A stretch of DNA of 64,000 bases, from positions 8,494,001 to 8,558,000 of the forward strand of contig NZ_CP015163.1 of assembly GCF_003312875.1 (NCBI RefSeq), read 5' to 3'. Both the position numbers and the translations under genes were made by a program. A model generated the notes under the pieces. It was not told where the DNA came from. It searched no databases and was given only the letters and a program-made list of their open reading frames with translations. This DNA comes from Amycolatopsis albispora (GTDB taxonomy: Bacteria > Actinomycetota > Actinomycetes > Mycobacteriales > Pseudonocardiaceae). This document shows positions 8,501 through 18,018 of the stretch, piece after piece. The stretch's first letter is position 1; the number at the start of each line of letters is the position of its first letter.

Positions 8501-11068
8501 TTACGCCTGCTGGTCGAACTCGCGGGCGGCCAGTGCGCGCACGATGCCCGCCCGGCCCTCCGACACCAGCCGCCGCAGCGCCGCCGGGTGGTCACCGGCG
8601 AGCCAGGCGTCGGCTGCTTCGACCGTGCTCCGCACCACCGCCCACGACGGGAAGAGCCCCATCACGGTCGGCTGCGCGCGCTCGCTGGAGCGCCGCTGCC
8701 ACACCTCGTCGATCTGCGCGAAGTACTTCTCCACGTACGCCCCGAGCAGCGCCTTCTGGCCGGGGTGCGAGAACCCGCCGATCAGCGCGTTGCTGACGGC
8801 GTTGGGCAGCTCGTCGTCGAAGACCGCGCGCTGCCAGGCGTCCGCCTTCGCCTCGGGCGTCGGGCGCAGCGCGCGCGAGCCCTCGGCCTGGCGGCGGCCG
8901 GTGGCGGTGTTGTCGCGGGCCAGCTCGGCGTCGATCTCGTCGTCACCGGCCTTGCCGTGCGCGACGAGCGCCTGGAGCAGCCGCCACCGCAGGTCGGTGT
9001 CCACGGTGAGGCCCTCGAGCGGGGCCGAGCCGTCGAGCCAGCCTGCCACCGCGGTGAGCGCCGTCTCGTCCAGCACCCCACCGGCGAGCGAGTTGACGAA
9101 GGCCAGCTGGTGGTCCGAACCCGGCTGCGCCGACTTCGCCAGCTCGAGCAGCTTGCCGGTGAAGGCGGGCCAGCCCTGTGACATCGCCCACTCCGGCTCC
9201 GCGTAGGAGTTGAGCGCGGTCTGCGCCTGGAGCAGCAGCCGCTGCACCACGCCGACCTCGCTCTCGGCGTGCACGCCGCGCGACACCAGGGTGACGAAGT
9301 CGCGGGCCTTCAGCTCGGCCTCGCGGGTCATCTCCCAGGCCGCCGACCAGCACAGCGTGCGGGGCAGCGGGTCGGTGATGTCGGCGATCCGGTCGATCAG
9401 GGTGACCAGCGAACCGCTGTCCAGCCGCATCGTGCAGTAGGTCAGGTCGTCGTCGTTGACCAGCACCAGCTTGCCCGCCGGCACGCCGACCAGGTCCGGC
9501 ACGGCGGTGCGCTCACCGGTCACGTCCAGCTCGACGCGCTTGCTCCGGGTGATCCGGCCCGCCTCGTCCTCGTCGTAGACGCCGACCGCGATGCGGTGCG
9601 TGCGCAGCTCACCGGCACCCGGCTTGGCGCCCGACTGCACCACCTCGAACGAGCTGAACCGGCCGTCGCCGTCCACCTCGAACCGCGGCGTGAGCGAGTT
9701 GAGCCCGGTGGTCTCCAGCCATTCGGCGCTCCACCACGACAGGTCGCGGCCGGAGGCTTCTTCGAGCGCGGCCAGCAGGTCGGCCAGCGTCGCGTTGCCC
9801 CAGGCGTGCTTGCCGAAGTACAGGCGCAGCCCGGCGAGGAAGTTGTCCTGGCCGACGTAGGCGACCAGCTGCTTGAGCACGCTGGCGCCCTTGGCGTAGG
9901 TGATGCCGTCGAAGTTCACCTCGACCGCGTGCAGGTCGACGATGTCCGCGGCGATCGGGTGCGTGGAGGGCAGCTGGTCCTGCCGGTAGGCCCACGACTT
10001 CTCGATGTTGGCGAAGCTGGTCCACGCGTTGGTGTACTCGGTGGCTTCGGCCTGGGCGAGCACGCTGGCGAAGGTGGCGAACGACTCGTTCAGCCACAGG
10101 TCGTCCCACCAGCGCATGGTGACCAGGTCGCCGAACCACATGTGCGCCATCTCGTGCAGCAGCGTTTCGGCGCGGCGCTCGTAGGCGTACCGGGTCACGC
10201 GCGAGCGGAAGACGTAGTCCTCCAGGAAGGTGACCGCGCCGGCGTTCTCCATCGCGCCCGCGTTGAACTCGGGCACGAAGAGCTGGTCGTACTTGCTGAA
10301 CGGGTAGGTGGTGCCGAACTTCTCGTGGTAGAAGCCGAAGCCCTGCTTGGTCTCGGTGAACAGGCGCTCGGCGTCCATGTGCTCGGCGAGCGAGGCGCGG
10401 CAGTAGATGCCCAGCGGGATCTCGCCGTGCTCGTCGGTGTAGGTGTCGCGCCATTCGGCGTACGGGCCGGCGATCAGCGCGACCAGGTAGGTGGAGATCC
10501 GCTCGGAGGTGGCGAACACGGTGCGGACCGCGCCCTCCGGGGTGTCCTCGGTGGACTCCACCAGCGCGTTCGAGACGACCTTCCAGTCGCGCGGCGCGAT
10601 CACGGTGAGCCGGTAGACCGACTTCAGGTCCGGCTGGTCGAAGCAGGCGAACATGCGCTTGGCGTCGGCGGTCTCGAACTGCGTGTAGAGGTAGACGCCC
10701 TCGTCGACCGGGTCGACGAACCGGTGCAGGCCCTCGCCGGTGTTCATGTAGCGGCAGTCGGCCTCCACCACCAGCTCGTTCGAGGCGGCCAGCTCGGGCA
10801 GCGCGATGCCGTCCTCCTCGCGGTAGTTCTCGATCGCGAGCTTGTTGCCGTTGAGCGTGGCCGAGCGCACCTGCTCGGCGACGATGTCGACCCAGGAGCC
10901 CTCGCCGGGCCGGGCGCTGGAGAACCGGACGGTGGTCTTCGAGTCGAAGATCTTCTCGCCCGGTCCGCCGCGGCCGTCGGTCAGGTCGAGCTCGATGTCG
11001 TAGGACTCGACCTCGAGCAGTCCGGCTCGCTGCTGGGCTTGGTCGCGCGTCAGGTTCGGGGCGGGCAC
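8501..11068 (-). CDS. pepN: Aminopeptidase N (M1 family)
   Basis: A zinc aminopeptidase of about 855 residues that trims N-terminal residues from peptides in the cytoplasm. The exopeptidase motif GAMEN is at about residue 269 and the zinc site [24 protein letters not shown] (HExxH-x18-E) at about 303-326, with the catalytic Tyr region following. Length fits actinobacterial PepN. GTG 11068 ([12 protein letters not shown]) has AGAGG at a 5-nt spacing; GTG 11074 is a close alternative. A much longer upstream open frame covers the divergent DsbA-like gene and is not coding. The pepN/DsbA-like divergent pair matches Rv2467/Rv2466c. Confidence 0.96.
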   Translation of the reverse strand: MPAPNLTRDQAQQRAGLLEVESYDIELDLTDGRGGPGEKIFDSKTTVRFSSARPGEGSWVDIVAEQVRSATLNGNKLAIENYREEDGIALPELAASNELVVEADCRYMNTGEGLHRFVDPVDEGVYLYTQFETADAKRMFACFDQPDLKSVYRLTVIAPRDWKVVSNALVESTEDTPEGAVRTVFATSERISTYLVALIAGPYAEWRDTYTDEHGEIPLGIYCRASLAEHMDAERLFTETKQGFGFYHEKFGTTYPFSKYDQLFVPEFNAGAMENAGAVTFLEDYVFRSRVTRYAYERRAETLLHEMAHMWFGDLVTMRWWDDLWLNESFATFASVLAQAEATEYTNAWTSFANIEKSWAYRQDQLPSTHPIAADIVDLHAVEVNFDGITYAKGASVLKQLVAYVGQDNFLAGLRLYFGKHAWGNATLADLLAALEEASGRDLSWWSAEWLETTGLNSLTPRFEVDGDGRFSSFEVVQSGAKPGAGELRTHRIAVGVYDEDEAGRITRSKRVELDVTGERTAVPDLVGVPAGKLVLVNDDDLTYCTMRLDSGSLVTLIDRIADITDPLPRTLCWSAAWEMTREAELKARDFVTLVSRGVHAESEVGVVQRLLLQAQTALNSYAEPEWAMSQGWPAFTGKLLELAKSAQPGSDHQLAFVNSLAGGVLDETALTAVAGWLDGSAPLEGLTVDTDLRWRLLQALVAHGKAGDDEIDAELARDNTATGRRQAEGSRALRPTPEAKADAWQRAVFDDELPNAVSNALIGGFSHPGQKALLGAYVEKYFAQIDEVWQRRSSERAQPTVMGLFPSWAVVRSTVEAADAWLAGDHPAALRRLVSEGRAGIVRALAAREFDQQA

Positions 11069-11212
11069 AGGCACCTCTGGTCGTTGATATCGGTTATCGG
11101 TTCGCTTACCACGGCATCCAATCATGTGAGCTGCCTCGCTGACGATGGGGAACAACGGCCGGGCGTGTGCTGTTGCGCTGGAGCAGAGAGCCCCACCGAG
11201 CAGGGAGACGTG

Positions 11213-11836
11213 ATGACCGCAGCCAAGCAGGCCGAGGTGGACTTCTACTTCGACCCGATCTGCCCGTACGCCTGGATCAGCTCGCGCTGGATCCTCGAGG
11301 TGGAAAAGCACCGGGACATCGACCTGAAGTTCCGCGTGATGAGCTTGTCGGTGCTGAACGAGAACCGCGACGACCTGCCCGAGGAGTACCGCGCGCTGCT
11401 GGACCAGGGCTGGGGCCCGGTGCGCGTGGCGATCGCGGTCGCCGAGGCCAAGGGCGAGGCGGTGCTGCGTGACTACTACACCGCGATCGGCACCCGCATC
11501 CACAACCAGGGCCGCGGTTACGGCGACGAGGTCATCCGCGAGGCGCTGCGGGAGATCGGCGCGCCGGAGGACCTGGCCGAGGCGGCGAAGTCCACCCAGT
11601 ACGACGAGGCGCTGCGCAAGAGCCACCACGAGGGCATGGACCCGGTCGGCTCGGACGTCGGCACGCCGACCATCCACATCAACGGGGTCGCCTTCTTCGG
11701 CCCGGTGCTGACGTCCATCCCGCGCGGGGAGGACGCGCTGCGCGTGTTCGACGGGGCGTACGCACTGGCGTCCTACCCGGACTTCTTCGAGCTGAAGCGG
11801 ACGCGCACGGGCACGGACGCGCTGAACTTCGACTGA
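11213..11836 (+). CDS. DsbA-family mycothiol-dependent nitroreductase-like protein
   Basis: A 207-residue thioredoxin-fold protein closely resembling M. tuberculosis Rv2466c (Mrx2), a mycothiol-dependent reductase that activates nitro drugs. Shared stretches include [57 protein letters not shown] and the C-terminal [16 protein letters not shown]. The active-site motif here is CPYA in place of the CPWC of Rv2466c, so only the first Cys is present; a monothiol mechanism would follow. GGGAGA precedes ATG 11213. The 145-bp divergent gap to pepN holds the promoters of both. Confidence 0.9.
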   Translation: MTAAKQAEVDFYFDPICPYAWISSRWILEVEKHRDIDLKFRVMSLSVLNENRDDLPEEYRALLDQGWGPVRVAIAVAEAKGEAVLRDYYTAIGTRIHNQGRGYGDEVIREALREIGAPEDLAEAAKSTQYDEALRKSHHEGMDPVGSDVGTPTIHINGVAFFGPVLTSIPRGEDALRVFDGAYALASYPDFFELKRTRTGTDALNFD

Positions 11837-11860
11837 GCCGGGGCCGGGCTCGGGGAGCGA

Positions 11861-11911
11861 ACACGAATGTGGCTTTCGGGGCGGAAAGTGCCCCGAAAGC
11901 CACATTCGTGT
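11861..11911. repeat. Intergenic palindrome, variant copy 2
   Basis: A perfect inverted repeat with 22-bp arms (ACACGAATGTGGCTTTCGGG outside) around a 7-nt loop. The outer part matches the 53-bp family, but the inner part is GGGGC rather than GAGACG, changed on both arms so that pairing is kept. It lies 25 bp after the DsbA-like gene. Confidence 0.88.
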
Positions 11912-11969
11912 CCAGTCCGGGGCGGCTCGGCGCGGTGACCGGTTGACTCCGGTCGGTAGGCTTCCCCGA

Positions 11970-12125
11970 ATGGGAGCCGTTTCGAACCGCGCCTGGCGTG
12001 CGGTGCTCGGTGTCACGAATGTGGCTTTCGAGACGCCAAACGTCTCGAAAGCCACATTCGTGACATCCCCGATCGGTGGTCGCCATCGTCGGCGCTGGGC
12101 CACCAGGTTGGAAAGGGCTCGCTGA
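11970..12125 (+). other. Short ORF with duplicated start, abutting the MHS transporter
   Basis: A 51-codon open frame from ATG 11970 whose stop TGA (12123-12125) is directly followed by the ATG of the transporter. Its first 16 bp (GAATGGGAGCCGTTTC, 11968-11983) are repeated exactly at 12124-12139, the start of the transporter gene. The frame runs through palindrome copy 3, so it may be a fossil of a duplicated gene start rather than a real peptide. Confidence 0.3.
12012..12064. repeat. 53-bp intergenic palindrome, copy 3
   Basis: A perfect copy of the family: 24-bp arms starting GTCACGAATGTGGCTTTCG, loop CAAA-type. It lies between copy 2 and the MHS transporter gene, in a tandem (+/+) rather than a convergent gap. 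Confidence 0.9.
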
Positions 12126-13412
12126 ATGGGAGCCGTTTCCACGCCGGTGTCGCGGTCACGGGTGGCGATCGCCGGGTTCATCGGCACCACCATCGAGTTC
12201 TACGACTTCTACATCTACGGCACCGCGGCCGTGCTCGTCTTCGGGGACGTCTTCTTCCCGAAGTTCTCCGCGACGGCGGGCACGATCGCCTCGCTGGCCA
12301 CCTTCGGCGTCGGCTTTGTCGCGCGGCCGCTCGGAGCCGTCCTTTTCGGACATTTCGGTGACCGGATCGGCCGCAAGCGGATGCTGGTCGTGTCGTTGCT
12401 GCTGATGGGGCTGAGCACGGTCGCGGTCGGCCTGGTGCCGGGGTACACCACGCTCGGCGTGCTCGCGCCGGTCCTGCTGACCGTGTTCCGCTTCCTCCAG
12501 GGCATCGGGCTCGGCGGCGAGTGGGGCGGCGCGGTGCTGCTCTCGGTCGAATACGCGCCCGAGGGCAAGCGCGGGCTGTACTCCAGTTTCCCGCAACTGG
12601 GCCCCGCGGTCGGGTTCTTCCTCTCCGGCGGGGTTTTCCTGCTGCTCACCTCGGTGCTGTCCACCGAGAACTTCCGCGCGTGGGGCTGGCGCATCCCGTT
12701 CCTGCTCAGCGCCGTGCTGGTGGTGGTCAGTTACTACATCCGGATGACCATCGCCGAGACGCCCGTCTTCCAGCAGGCGATGGACAAGGCCGGGCGCGCC
12801 AGGGTGCCGTTGTTCGAGGTGGTCCGCCGCCAGGGCTGGGTGCTGCTGCTGGCCTCGGGCGCGATGGTGCTGGCGCACACGCTCTTCTACACCGTGATGA
12901 CCTTCAACCTGTCCTACGGCACGACCGTGCTGAAGCTGTCCTACAGCGCCATGCTGACCTGCACGGTGATCGCCGCGGTCTGCCTCGGCCTGGCGACGCT
13001 GGCCTCCGCCCGGCTGTCGGACCGCCTGGGGCGCAAGCGGGTCTGCCTCGGCGCGGCCGCGGTTTCGGTGCTCTGGGCGTTCCCGATGTACTGGCTGATG
13101 AACACCGCGAACCCGGTGCTGATCACGGTGGCGCTCAGCGGCGGCATGGTGATCATGGGCTTGTTCTTCGGGCCGATGGGCGCGTTCCTGCCGGAGCTTT
13201 TTGCCACGCGGTACCGCTATTCGGGCGCGTCGGTGGCGTACAGCATGGGCGGCATCGTCGGCGGTGCGGTGTCGCCGATCCTGGCCACCGAGTTCTACGC
13301 CGCGGCCGGGTCGTCGTGGCCGACTTCGCTGTACCTGGTGGGCGTGTCCGTGGTGGCCGCGGGCTGCGTGGCGCTGCTCACCGAGACCTACCGCAGCGAC
13401 CTGGCGGGGTAG
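12126..13412 (+). CDS. MHS-family MFS transporter
   Basis: A 12-helix permease of 428 residues of the metabolite:H+ symporter family (proline/betaine, citrate, shikimate-type carriers). Visible marks are GTTIEFYDFYIYGTAAVL at the start, the loop 2-3 signature GHFGDRIGRKRMLV, RFLQGIGLGGEWGGAVLL in helix 4 and RLSDRLGRKRVCL between helices 8 and 9. The substrate cannot be told from sequence. ATG 12126 has GAAAGG about 10 nt upstream. The gene start is partly duplicated 156 bp upstream around a palindrome. Confidence 0.9.
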   Translation: MGAVSTPVSRSRVAIAGFIGTTIEFYDFYIYGTAAVLVFGDVFFPKFSATAGTIASLATFGVGFVARPLGAVLFGHFGDRIGRKRMLVVSLLLMGLSTVAVGLVPGYTTLGVLAPVLLTVFRFLQGIGLGGEWGGAVLLSVEYAPEGKRGLYSSFPQLGPAVGFFLSGGVFLLLTSVLSTENFRAWGWRIPFLLSAVLVVVSYYIRMTIAETPVFQQAMDKAGRARVPLFEVVRRQGWVLLLASGAMVLAHTLFYTVMTFNLSYGTTVLKLSYSAMLTCTVIAAVCLGLATLASARLSDRLGRKRVCLGAAAVSVLWAFPMYWLMNTANPVLITVALSGGMVIMGLFFGPMGAFLPELFATRYRYSGASVAYSMGGIVGGAVSPILATEFYAAAGSSWPTSLYLVGVSVVAAGCVALLTETYRSDLAG

Positions 13413-13483
13413 CACCGGCTACACCCCCGATCCGGGTGCTGCCGCGATTTCCCTTGCCCGGCAGCGGTTCTAGCGTTCCGGGC

Positions 13484-14311
13484 ATGATCGATTCCTGGGG
13501 TGTCCGCCGGTTCCTCCTGCTGGCCTACGGCGGTGCGTGGCTGGTGATGACGCCGCTGTGGCTGAGCGGGTTCGAGCGGGCGGACGGTGCGGAGGAAGCG
13601 GGCCTGGGCGCGCAGGTGTCCATCGCGCTGATGATGCTGACGCCCGCGCTGGCCGCGATCCTCGTGCTGTCGCGGGACCACCGCCCACGCGAGCTGCCGC
13701 GGCTGCTCGGCATGACCCGGCCGCGGCCGGGTAGCTGCGTGCTGGCCTTTCTCGCGACGCTCGCCCTGTCCGTCGCGTCGCTGGCGCTGGCGACGATGGC
13801 CGGGGTGTACGAGCCCGACCTCTCCGGCTTCTCGGTGTTGTCGTTCTTCGCCGTGAACGCGGCCGGGTTCGTGCTGTCGCTGCCGCTGTTCCTCGGTGAG
13901 GAACTCGGCTGGCAGGGTTATCTGCTGCCGCGGCTGCTCCCGCTGGGGTACTGGCGCGCCCTGCTGCTGATGGGCGCGATCTGGGGGCTGTGGCACCTGC
14001 CGACGGTGCTGCTCGGCGGCCAGTTCCCCGGTCATCCCGCGTGGCTGACCGTGCCCGCGGTGCTGGCCGGCGGCTGTTTGATCGGCGTGTACATCGGGTG
14101 GCTGCGGCTGCGCACCGGCTCGGTCTGGCCGACCGTGGTCGCGCACAGCGTGGTCAGCGACGTCGGCCCGCGGCTGACCGGCACGCTGGCCGGTCGCGGG
14201 CACGTGGTGGACCCGCTGCAGACCGGCCTGCTCGGCTGGACCGGCTGGCTGGTGCTCGGCGGATTCGCCGCGGCGCTGGCGGTCAGCCGAGGCGCAACGC
14301 GGCCCGTGTGA
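13484..14311 (+). CDS. CPBP-family intramembrane metalloprotease
   Basis: A 275-residue multi-span membrane protein of the CPBP (Abi/CAAX) protease family. The diagnostic motif EELGWQGYLLPR (EExxxR) is near residues 140-152, followed by WHLPTVLLG and a late HSVVSD His, as expected for the catalytic site. Helices cover most of the chain. Known members process prenylated or bacteriocin-related substrates; the target here is unknown. ATG 13484 begins MIDSWGVRRFLLLAYGG, a natural first helix; the longer open frame overlaps the transporter and is not used. The 3' end overlaps the convergent MBL gene by 29 bp. Confidence 0.88.
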   Translation: MIDSWGVRRFLLLAYGGAWLVMTPLWLSGFERADGAEEAGLGAQVSIALMMLTPALAAILVLSRDHRPRELPRLLGMTRPRPGSCVLAFLATLALSVASLALATMAGVYEPDLSGFSVLSFFAVNAAGFVLSLPLFLGEELGWQGYLLPRLLPLGYWRALLLMGAIWGLWHLPTVLLGGQFPGHPAWLTVPAVLAGGCLIGVYIGWLRLRTGSVWPTVVAHSVVSDVGPRLTGTLAGRGHVVDPLQTGLLGWTGWLVLGGFAAALAVSRGATRPV

Positions 14312-15017
14312 CGTCCTCGGCCACCGGGGAGGCGGCGATGGCCGCCGCCGCGTCGAGTTCACCGGCGCGCACGGCACTGTCCAAAGTGATCAGACGACGC
14401 AGGATCTCCTTCTGCGCCACCAGGAAGTCGCGGTCAACCGGCGCACCGTGACCGGGCACGATCACCTCGGCGCCGAGCCCGAGCACACCGTCGAGCGCGC
14501 CCGGCCAGCCTCCGAGCGTGGTGTCCGTGCCGAAGGATTCCGCGGTGAACGAGCCTGGCGGCGCGAATTCGACCAGGTCGCCGGCGAACACCACGGACGC
14601 GTCCGGCACGTGCACCACCACGTCGTTGTCGCTGTGGGCGGGCCCGAAGTGGACCAGCTCGACCCGGCGGCCGCCGACGTGCAGCTCGGCCCGGTCGCTG
14701 AGCAGCCGGTCGGGCAGCGCGAGCCGGCCGCGCGCGGCCAGCTCGCGGTGGCAGTTCTCGTGCGCCCAGACCTCGCACGGCAGGAACGCCGGGACGCCGA
14801 ACGAGTGGTCGAAGTGGTCGTGCGTGAGCACCACGGTCCACGGGTGCGGGGTCACCTCGCGCACCGCGCCCGCCAGTTCGGCGCCTTCCTCCGCGTTGGC
14901 GCGGGTGTCGATCACCAGGCAGGCGCCGTCGCCGACGACCAGCCCGACGGTCAGGTCCCATTCGCGGTAGCGGCGGGCGTACACGCCGTCCGCGACCTCG
15001 TCCCAGCGCACGGTCAC
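14283..15017 (-). CDS. MBL-fold metallo-hydrolase
   Basis: A 244-residue metallo-beta-lactamase-fold hydrolase, probably with two zinc ions. The metal motif LTHDHFDHSFG (HxHxDH) is near residue 73, a later His is in FGPAHSDNDVVVH, an Asp in FAGDLVEFA and the last His in IVPGHGAPVD. GTG 15017 overlaps the stop of the upstream ComB-like gene by 4 bp (GTGA), so the two are translationally coupled. The reaction is not predictable from sequence; glyoxalase II-like or other hydrolase activity is possible. Confidence 0.87.
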   Translation of the reverse strand: MTVRWDEVADGVYARRYREWDLTVGLVVGDGACLVIDTRANAEEGAELAGAVREVTPHPWTVVLTHDHFDHSFGVPAFLPCEVWAHENCHRELAARGRLALPDRLLSDRAELHVGGRRVELVHFGPAHSDNDVVVHVPDASVVFAGDLVEFAPPGSFTAESFGTDTTLGGWPGALDGVLGLGAEVIVPGHGAPVDRDFLVAQKEILRRLITLDSAVRAGELDAAAAIAASPVAEDVTRAALRLG

Positions 15018-15778
15018 TTCGGGGTCACGTCGACGAAGACGCCTTCGTCGAGATAGGGCGCCATCTTGGACGAGTTCACCGCGATCGCCAGATCCACGTC
15101 GCGCATGTGCCCGGCCTGGCTGAGTTCCTTGCCCGACGACGAACTGGCCACCACCGCGCCGACGTCGGCGCCCGCGGCCCGGTAGGCGCGCGCGGCCAGG
15201 CTCGCTTCGGCCGACGGCCACTGCGCGCCCGCGGTGATCAGCGCGTCGACGATGGCCCCGGCGCCGAGCAGGTCCTCCGCGCTCGGCCGCAGCGGCCCGC
15301 TGGACCCGAGATCGGTGAGCACGTCGACGCCCCAGCGCTCCCCGGCGGGCACCACGCCGATCGGCCCGCCCTGCGCCAGCACGCGCGCCATCCTGGCCAC
15401 CGCGCGCGCGTTGCGCAGGCAGCCGGTGAGCACCTGGGTGCCCGCGCTGGCCGCCATCGCGCACAGCGTCGCGCCGTTCGGGGACGGCAGTGCCAGCAGC
15501 GTGCCCGCCGGAATGGTCAGCACCGACGCCGGTCGCAGGTTCCATTCCCATTCACCGGCCGGGACGGCCCCCGCCTCGCGTGCGGCCTCCACCGCGCGCT
15601 GGTCGCGCCAGCGCAGCGGCAGCACGCGGGCGCCGCGGCTGAGCGCGATGTCCACGGTGGTGGAGAACGAGAGCACGTCCACGATGATCAGCACCGCGCA
15701 TTCCGCGCCCAGTGCGGTGATCCCCGACTCGCCCCATTCGAGCCTGATGTCGTGCCCCGGCTGCCCGAAGATGCTCAT
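15014..15778 (-). CDS. ComB-like 2-phosphosulfolactate phosphatase family protein
   Basis: A 254-residue protein of the ComB family, whose archaeal founding member removes phosphate from 2-phosphosulfolactate in coenzyme M synthesis. Family marks are VLIIVDVLSFSTTVDIALSRGA, LLALPSPNGATLC and a C-terminal DVDLAIAVNSSKMAPYLDEG. Coenzyme M is not expected in this organism, so the physiological substrate is probably another phosphate ester. ATG 15778 (MSIFGQ) is used; GTG 15784 is two codons upstream. It heads a two-gene unit with the MBL hydrolase and is divergent from rpiB. Confidence 0.82.
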   Translation of the reverse strand: MSIFGQPGHDIRLEWGESGITALGAECAVLIIVDVLSFSTTVDIALSRGARVLPLRWRDQRAVEAAREAGAVPAGEWEWNLRPASVLTIPAGTLLALPSPNGATLCAMAASAGTQVLTGCLRNARAVARMARVLAQGGPIGVVPAGERWGVDVLTDLGSSGPLRPSAEDLLGAGAIVDALITAGAQWPSAEASLAARAYRAAGADVGAVVASSSSGKELSQAGHMRDVDLAIAVNSSKMAPYLDEGVFVDVTPK

Positions 15779-15837
15779 CGTCACAGCATGCCGGGCGGGC
15801 GCGCCCCGTGCTCCGCCGGATGGCAGACTCTGACCCC

Positions 15838-16305
15838 GTGCGTGTTTACCTTGGAGCCGACCATGCGGGCTTCGACCTGAAGAACCACCTGGTCCAGCAC
15901 CTGCGCGAGCAGGGCCACGAAGTGACCGACGTCGGTCCGGCCGAGTACGACCCGGCCGACGACTACCCCGCGTTCTGCGTGGAGACCGCCCGCCGGGTGG
16001 TCGCCGACGAGGGCAGCCTCGGCATCGTCATCGGCGGCTCCGGCAACGGTGAGCAGATCGCCGCGAACAAGGTCGCCGGCGCCCGCGCCGGGCTGGCGTG
16101 GAGCGTGGAGACCGCGAAGCTGACGCGTGAGCACAATCACGCCCAGCTGATCGGGGTCGGCGCGCGGATGCACACCACCGAGCAGGCCGTCGAGATCGTC
16201 GAGGCGTTCCTCGCCACCGAGCCGTCGCCGGACGAGCGGCACGGGCGGCGGGTGCGGCAGCTGCTGGACTACGAGCGCACCGGAACGCCCCCGGCGCTGC
16301 CCTGA
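15838..16305 (+). CDS. rpiB: Ribose-5-phosphate isomerase B
   Basis: A 155-residue RpiB/LacAB-family isomerase interconverting ribose 5-phosphate and ribulose 5-phosphate in the pentose phosphate pathway. The N-terminus VRVYLGADHAGFDLKNHL is diagnostic. GIVIGGSGNGEQIAANKVAGARAGL carries the anion-binding loop; in this position mycobacterial-type enzymes use Glu in place of a catalytic Cys, and GSGNGE is seen here. GTG 15838 aligns with family starts; ATG 15820 would add MADSDP. Its TGA shares one base with the ATG of the glycosylase gene, so the two are coupled, as in mycobacteria (Rv2465c-Rv2464c). Confidence 0.93.
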   Translation: MRVYLGADHAGFDLKNHLVQHLREQGHEVTDVGPAEYDPADDYPAFCVETARRVVADEGSLGIVIGGSGNGEQIAANKVAGARAGLAWSVETAKLTREHNHAQLIGVGARMHTTEQAVEIVEAFLATEPSPDERHGRRVRQLLDYERTGTPPALP

Positions 16306-17114
16306 TGCCGGAGGGGCACACCCTGCACCGCCTGGCGCGGCTGCACAAGCGGCGCTACGGCGGTGCCCCGGTCGAGGTGTCCAGCCCGCAGGGCCGGTTC
16401 GCCGCCGAAGCGTCCGTTGTGGACGGTCAGGTGCTGAAAACCGCCGAGGCGTACGGGAAGCACCTGTTCCACGACTACGGACCGGCGGGCGTGGTGCACG
16501 TCCACCTCGGGCTGTACGGCACCTTCGGCGAGGCGAAGCTGCCCGCGCCGGAACCGGTGGGGCAGGTGCGGATGCGGCTGGTCGGCCGCACGCACTGGAC
16601 CGATCTGCGCGGGCCGACGCGCTGTGAGCTGCTCACCGAGGGCGAGGCCGACGCGATCAAGGCACGGCTCGGGCCGGACCCGCTGCGCCGCGACGCCAAG
16701 CCGGAACTGGCGTGGCAGCGCATCTCCGGTTCGCGGACCTCGATCGCCGCGTTGCTGATGGACCAGTCGGTGCTGGCCGGGGTCGGCAACGTCTACCGCG
16801 CCGAGGTGCTGTTCCGGCACGGCGTGGCCCCGATGCTCCCCGGGAAGACGCTGGACCGCTCGCTCTGGGACGCGATGTGGGCGGACCTGGTGGTGCTGAT
16901 GCGCGAGGGCGTGCGCACCGGCCGGATCGACACGGTGGCCGACGAGCACCTGCCCGAGGTCACCGGCCGCGCGCCGCGGCGGGACCGGCACGGCGGAGAG
17001 GTCTACGTCTACCGCCGCACCGGTCAGCCGTGCCTGGTCTGCGGTACGCCCGTGGCCTTCCAGGAACTGGCGGGCCGCAAGCTGTACTGGTGCCCGGCCT
17101 GCCAGCCTTCGTGA
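16305..17114 (+). CDS. nei: Fpg/Nei-family DNA glycosylase
   Basis: A 269-residue DNA repair enzyme that excises oxidised bases and nicks the abasic site. The N-terminus MPEGHTLHRLARLH gives the catalytic Pro-Glu of the Nei branch (Fpg has MPELPE). The helix-two-turn-helix segment includes LLMDQSVLAGVGNVYRAEVLF, and the C-terminal zinc finger is CLVCGTPV-x12-WCPACQ (four Cys). Length matches endonuclease VIII-type proteins. It is translationally coupled to rpiB. It ends 4 bp from the stop of the convergent Gly/Asp-tail gene. Confidence 0.94.
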   Translation: MPEGHTLHRLARLHKRRYGGAPVEVSSPQGRFAAEASVVDGQVLKTAEAYGKHLFHDYGPAGVVHVHLGLYGTFGEAKLPAPEPVGQVRMRLVGRTHWTDLRGPTRCELLTEGEADAIKARLGPDPLRRDAKPELAWQRISGSRTSIAALLMDQSVLAGVGNVYRAEVLFRHGVAPMLPGKTLDRSLWDAMWADLVVLMREGVRTGRIDTVADEHLPEVTGRAPRRDRHGGEVYVYRRTGQPCLVCGTPVAFQELAGRKLYWCPACQPS

Positions 17115-17118
17115 GCGG

Positions 17119-17898
17119 TCAGAAACCGCCGCCGAAGTCCCCGCCGCCGAAGTCGCCACCACCGAAATCGCCGCCGCCGAAGTCGCCACCACCGGCGTCG
17201 CCGCCCATGTCGCCGCCGCCCGCGTCGGCCTCGGCCGCCGCGTCCTCCTGACCGGCGTCGTAACCGGACTCCCACGCCGACGCGCTGGCGATCCCGGCCA
17301 TGCCGGAGAACATCGCGCTGAACAGCAGCATCGAGCCGAGACCCCAGGCACCCGCGACCAGCGCCGGCTTCCACCAGGGCTCGCTGTACCAGCCCTGCGG
17401 CACCGGGCGCCCGGCCACGCGGCCGCCGGGGTAGTAGTGCGGGGTGTTCGAAGTCGGGTCGGGCGAGGCCTCGTAGTGCTGGCCCTCGACGTCGACCGAG
17501 CGGTACTCGGTGACCTTGCCCGCGTTCTCGCGCTCGGGGTCGCGCGGCAGGTCCGGACCGGGATCCATGCCCATCGCGAGGCGCGCCGCGCGCACGTAGT
17601 AGAGGCCTTCGACGGCGGTTTCCTTGACCAGCCTGGCCTGTTCCTCGGTCTGCGCCTGCTCCATCTGCGAGCCGGCCGCGTTGTAGCGCTCGGCGGCGTC
17701 GGCCAGCGCCTGCTGCGAGGCGGTGTCCGAGCCGGTGAGGTTGAGCACCTGCCCGCCGAGGCGTTCGAGCAGGCGGCGGGCGTCGGCCTTGGCGTCGTCG
17801 AGGCGCTGCTGCTTGGCCGCCGCGTTCTTCCTGGCGAGGTAGACCCCGCCGCCGACCACCAGAACGACGAGAACGATCAGCACGATCGCGGTGCCCAT
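17119..17898 (-). CDS. Membrane protein with FGGGD repeat tail (DUF1542-like)
   Basis: A 259-residue membrane protein. An N-terminal helix (MGTAIVLIVLVVLVVGGGVYLA) is followed by a charged helical region (about 25-120), then HYYPGGRVAGRPVPQGWYSEPWWKPALV and a second hydrophobic segment (about 180-205). The tail is acidic, then five FGGGD-type repeats end the protein. The layout resembles actinobacterial proteins labelled DUF1542, an assignment from memory of the HYYPGG..PQGWYS motif. AGGGAG at 6 nt supports ATG 17898. Function is unknown; the flexible Gly-Asp tail could bind cations or partners. Confidence 0.78.
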   Translation of the reverse strand: MGTAIVLIVLVVLVVGGGVYLARKNAAAKQQRLDDAKADARRLLERLGGQVLNLTGSDTASQQALADAAERYNAAGSQMEQAQTEEQARLVKETAVEGLYYVRAARLAMGMDPGPDLPRDPERENAGKVTEYRSVDVEGQHYEASPDPTSNTPHYYPGGRVAGRPVPQGWYSEPWWKPALVAGAWGLGSMLLFSAMFSGMAGIASASAWESGYDAGQEDAAAEADAGGGDMGGDAGGGDFGGGDFGGGDFGGGDFGGGF

Positions 17899-18018
17899 GG
17901 TGACTCCCTGGGTTGTCGGTCTCCTGAACCGGACAACGCGGACGTCACCGCGGAGGTTCCCCCTGACGGGTGGCCCGGCTCACCCGGGGGATGGTGAGCC
18001 GGGCCAGTGGTCAGGTGG

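Noticed and set aside
8501-12193. Very long minus-strand frame (over 1200 codons) extending pepN upstream
   Set aside because: The part beyond 11074 is antisense to the DsbA-like gene, lacks any domain, and runs through two palindromes. It is a GC-driven open frame.
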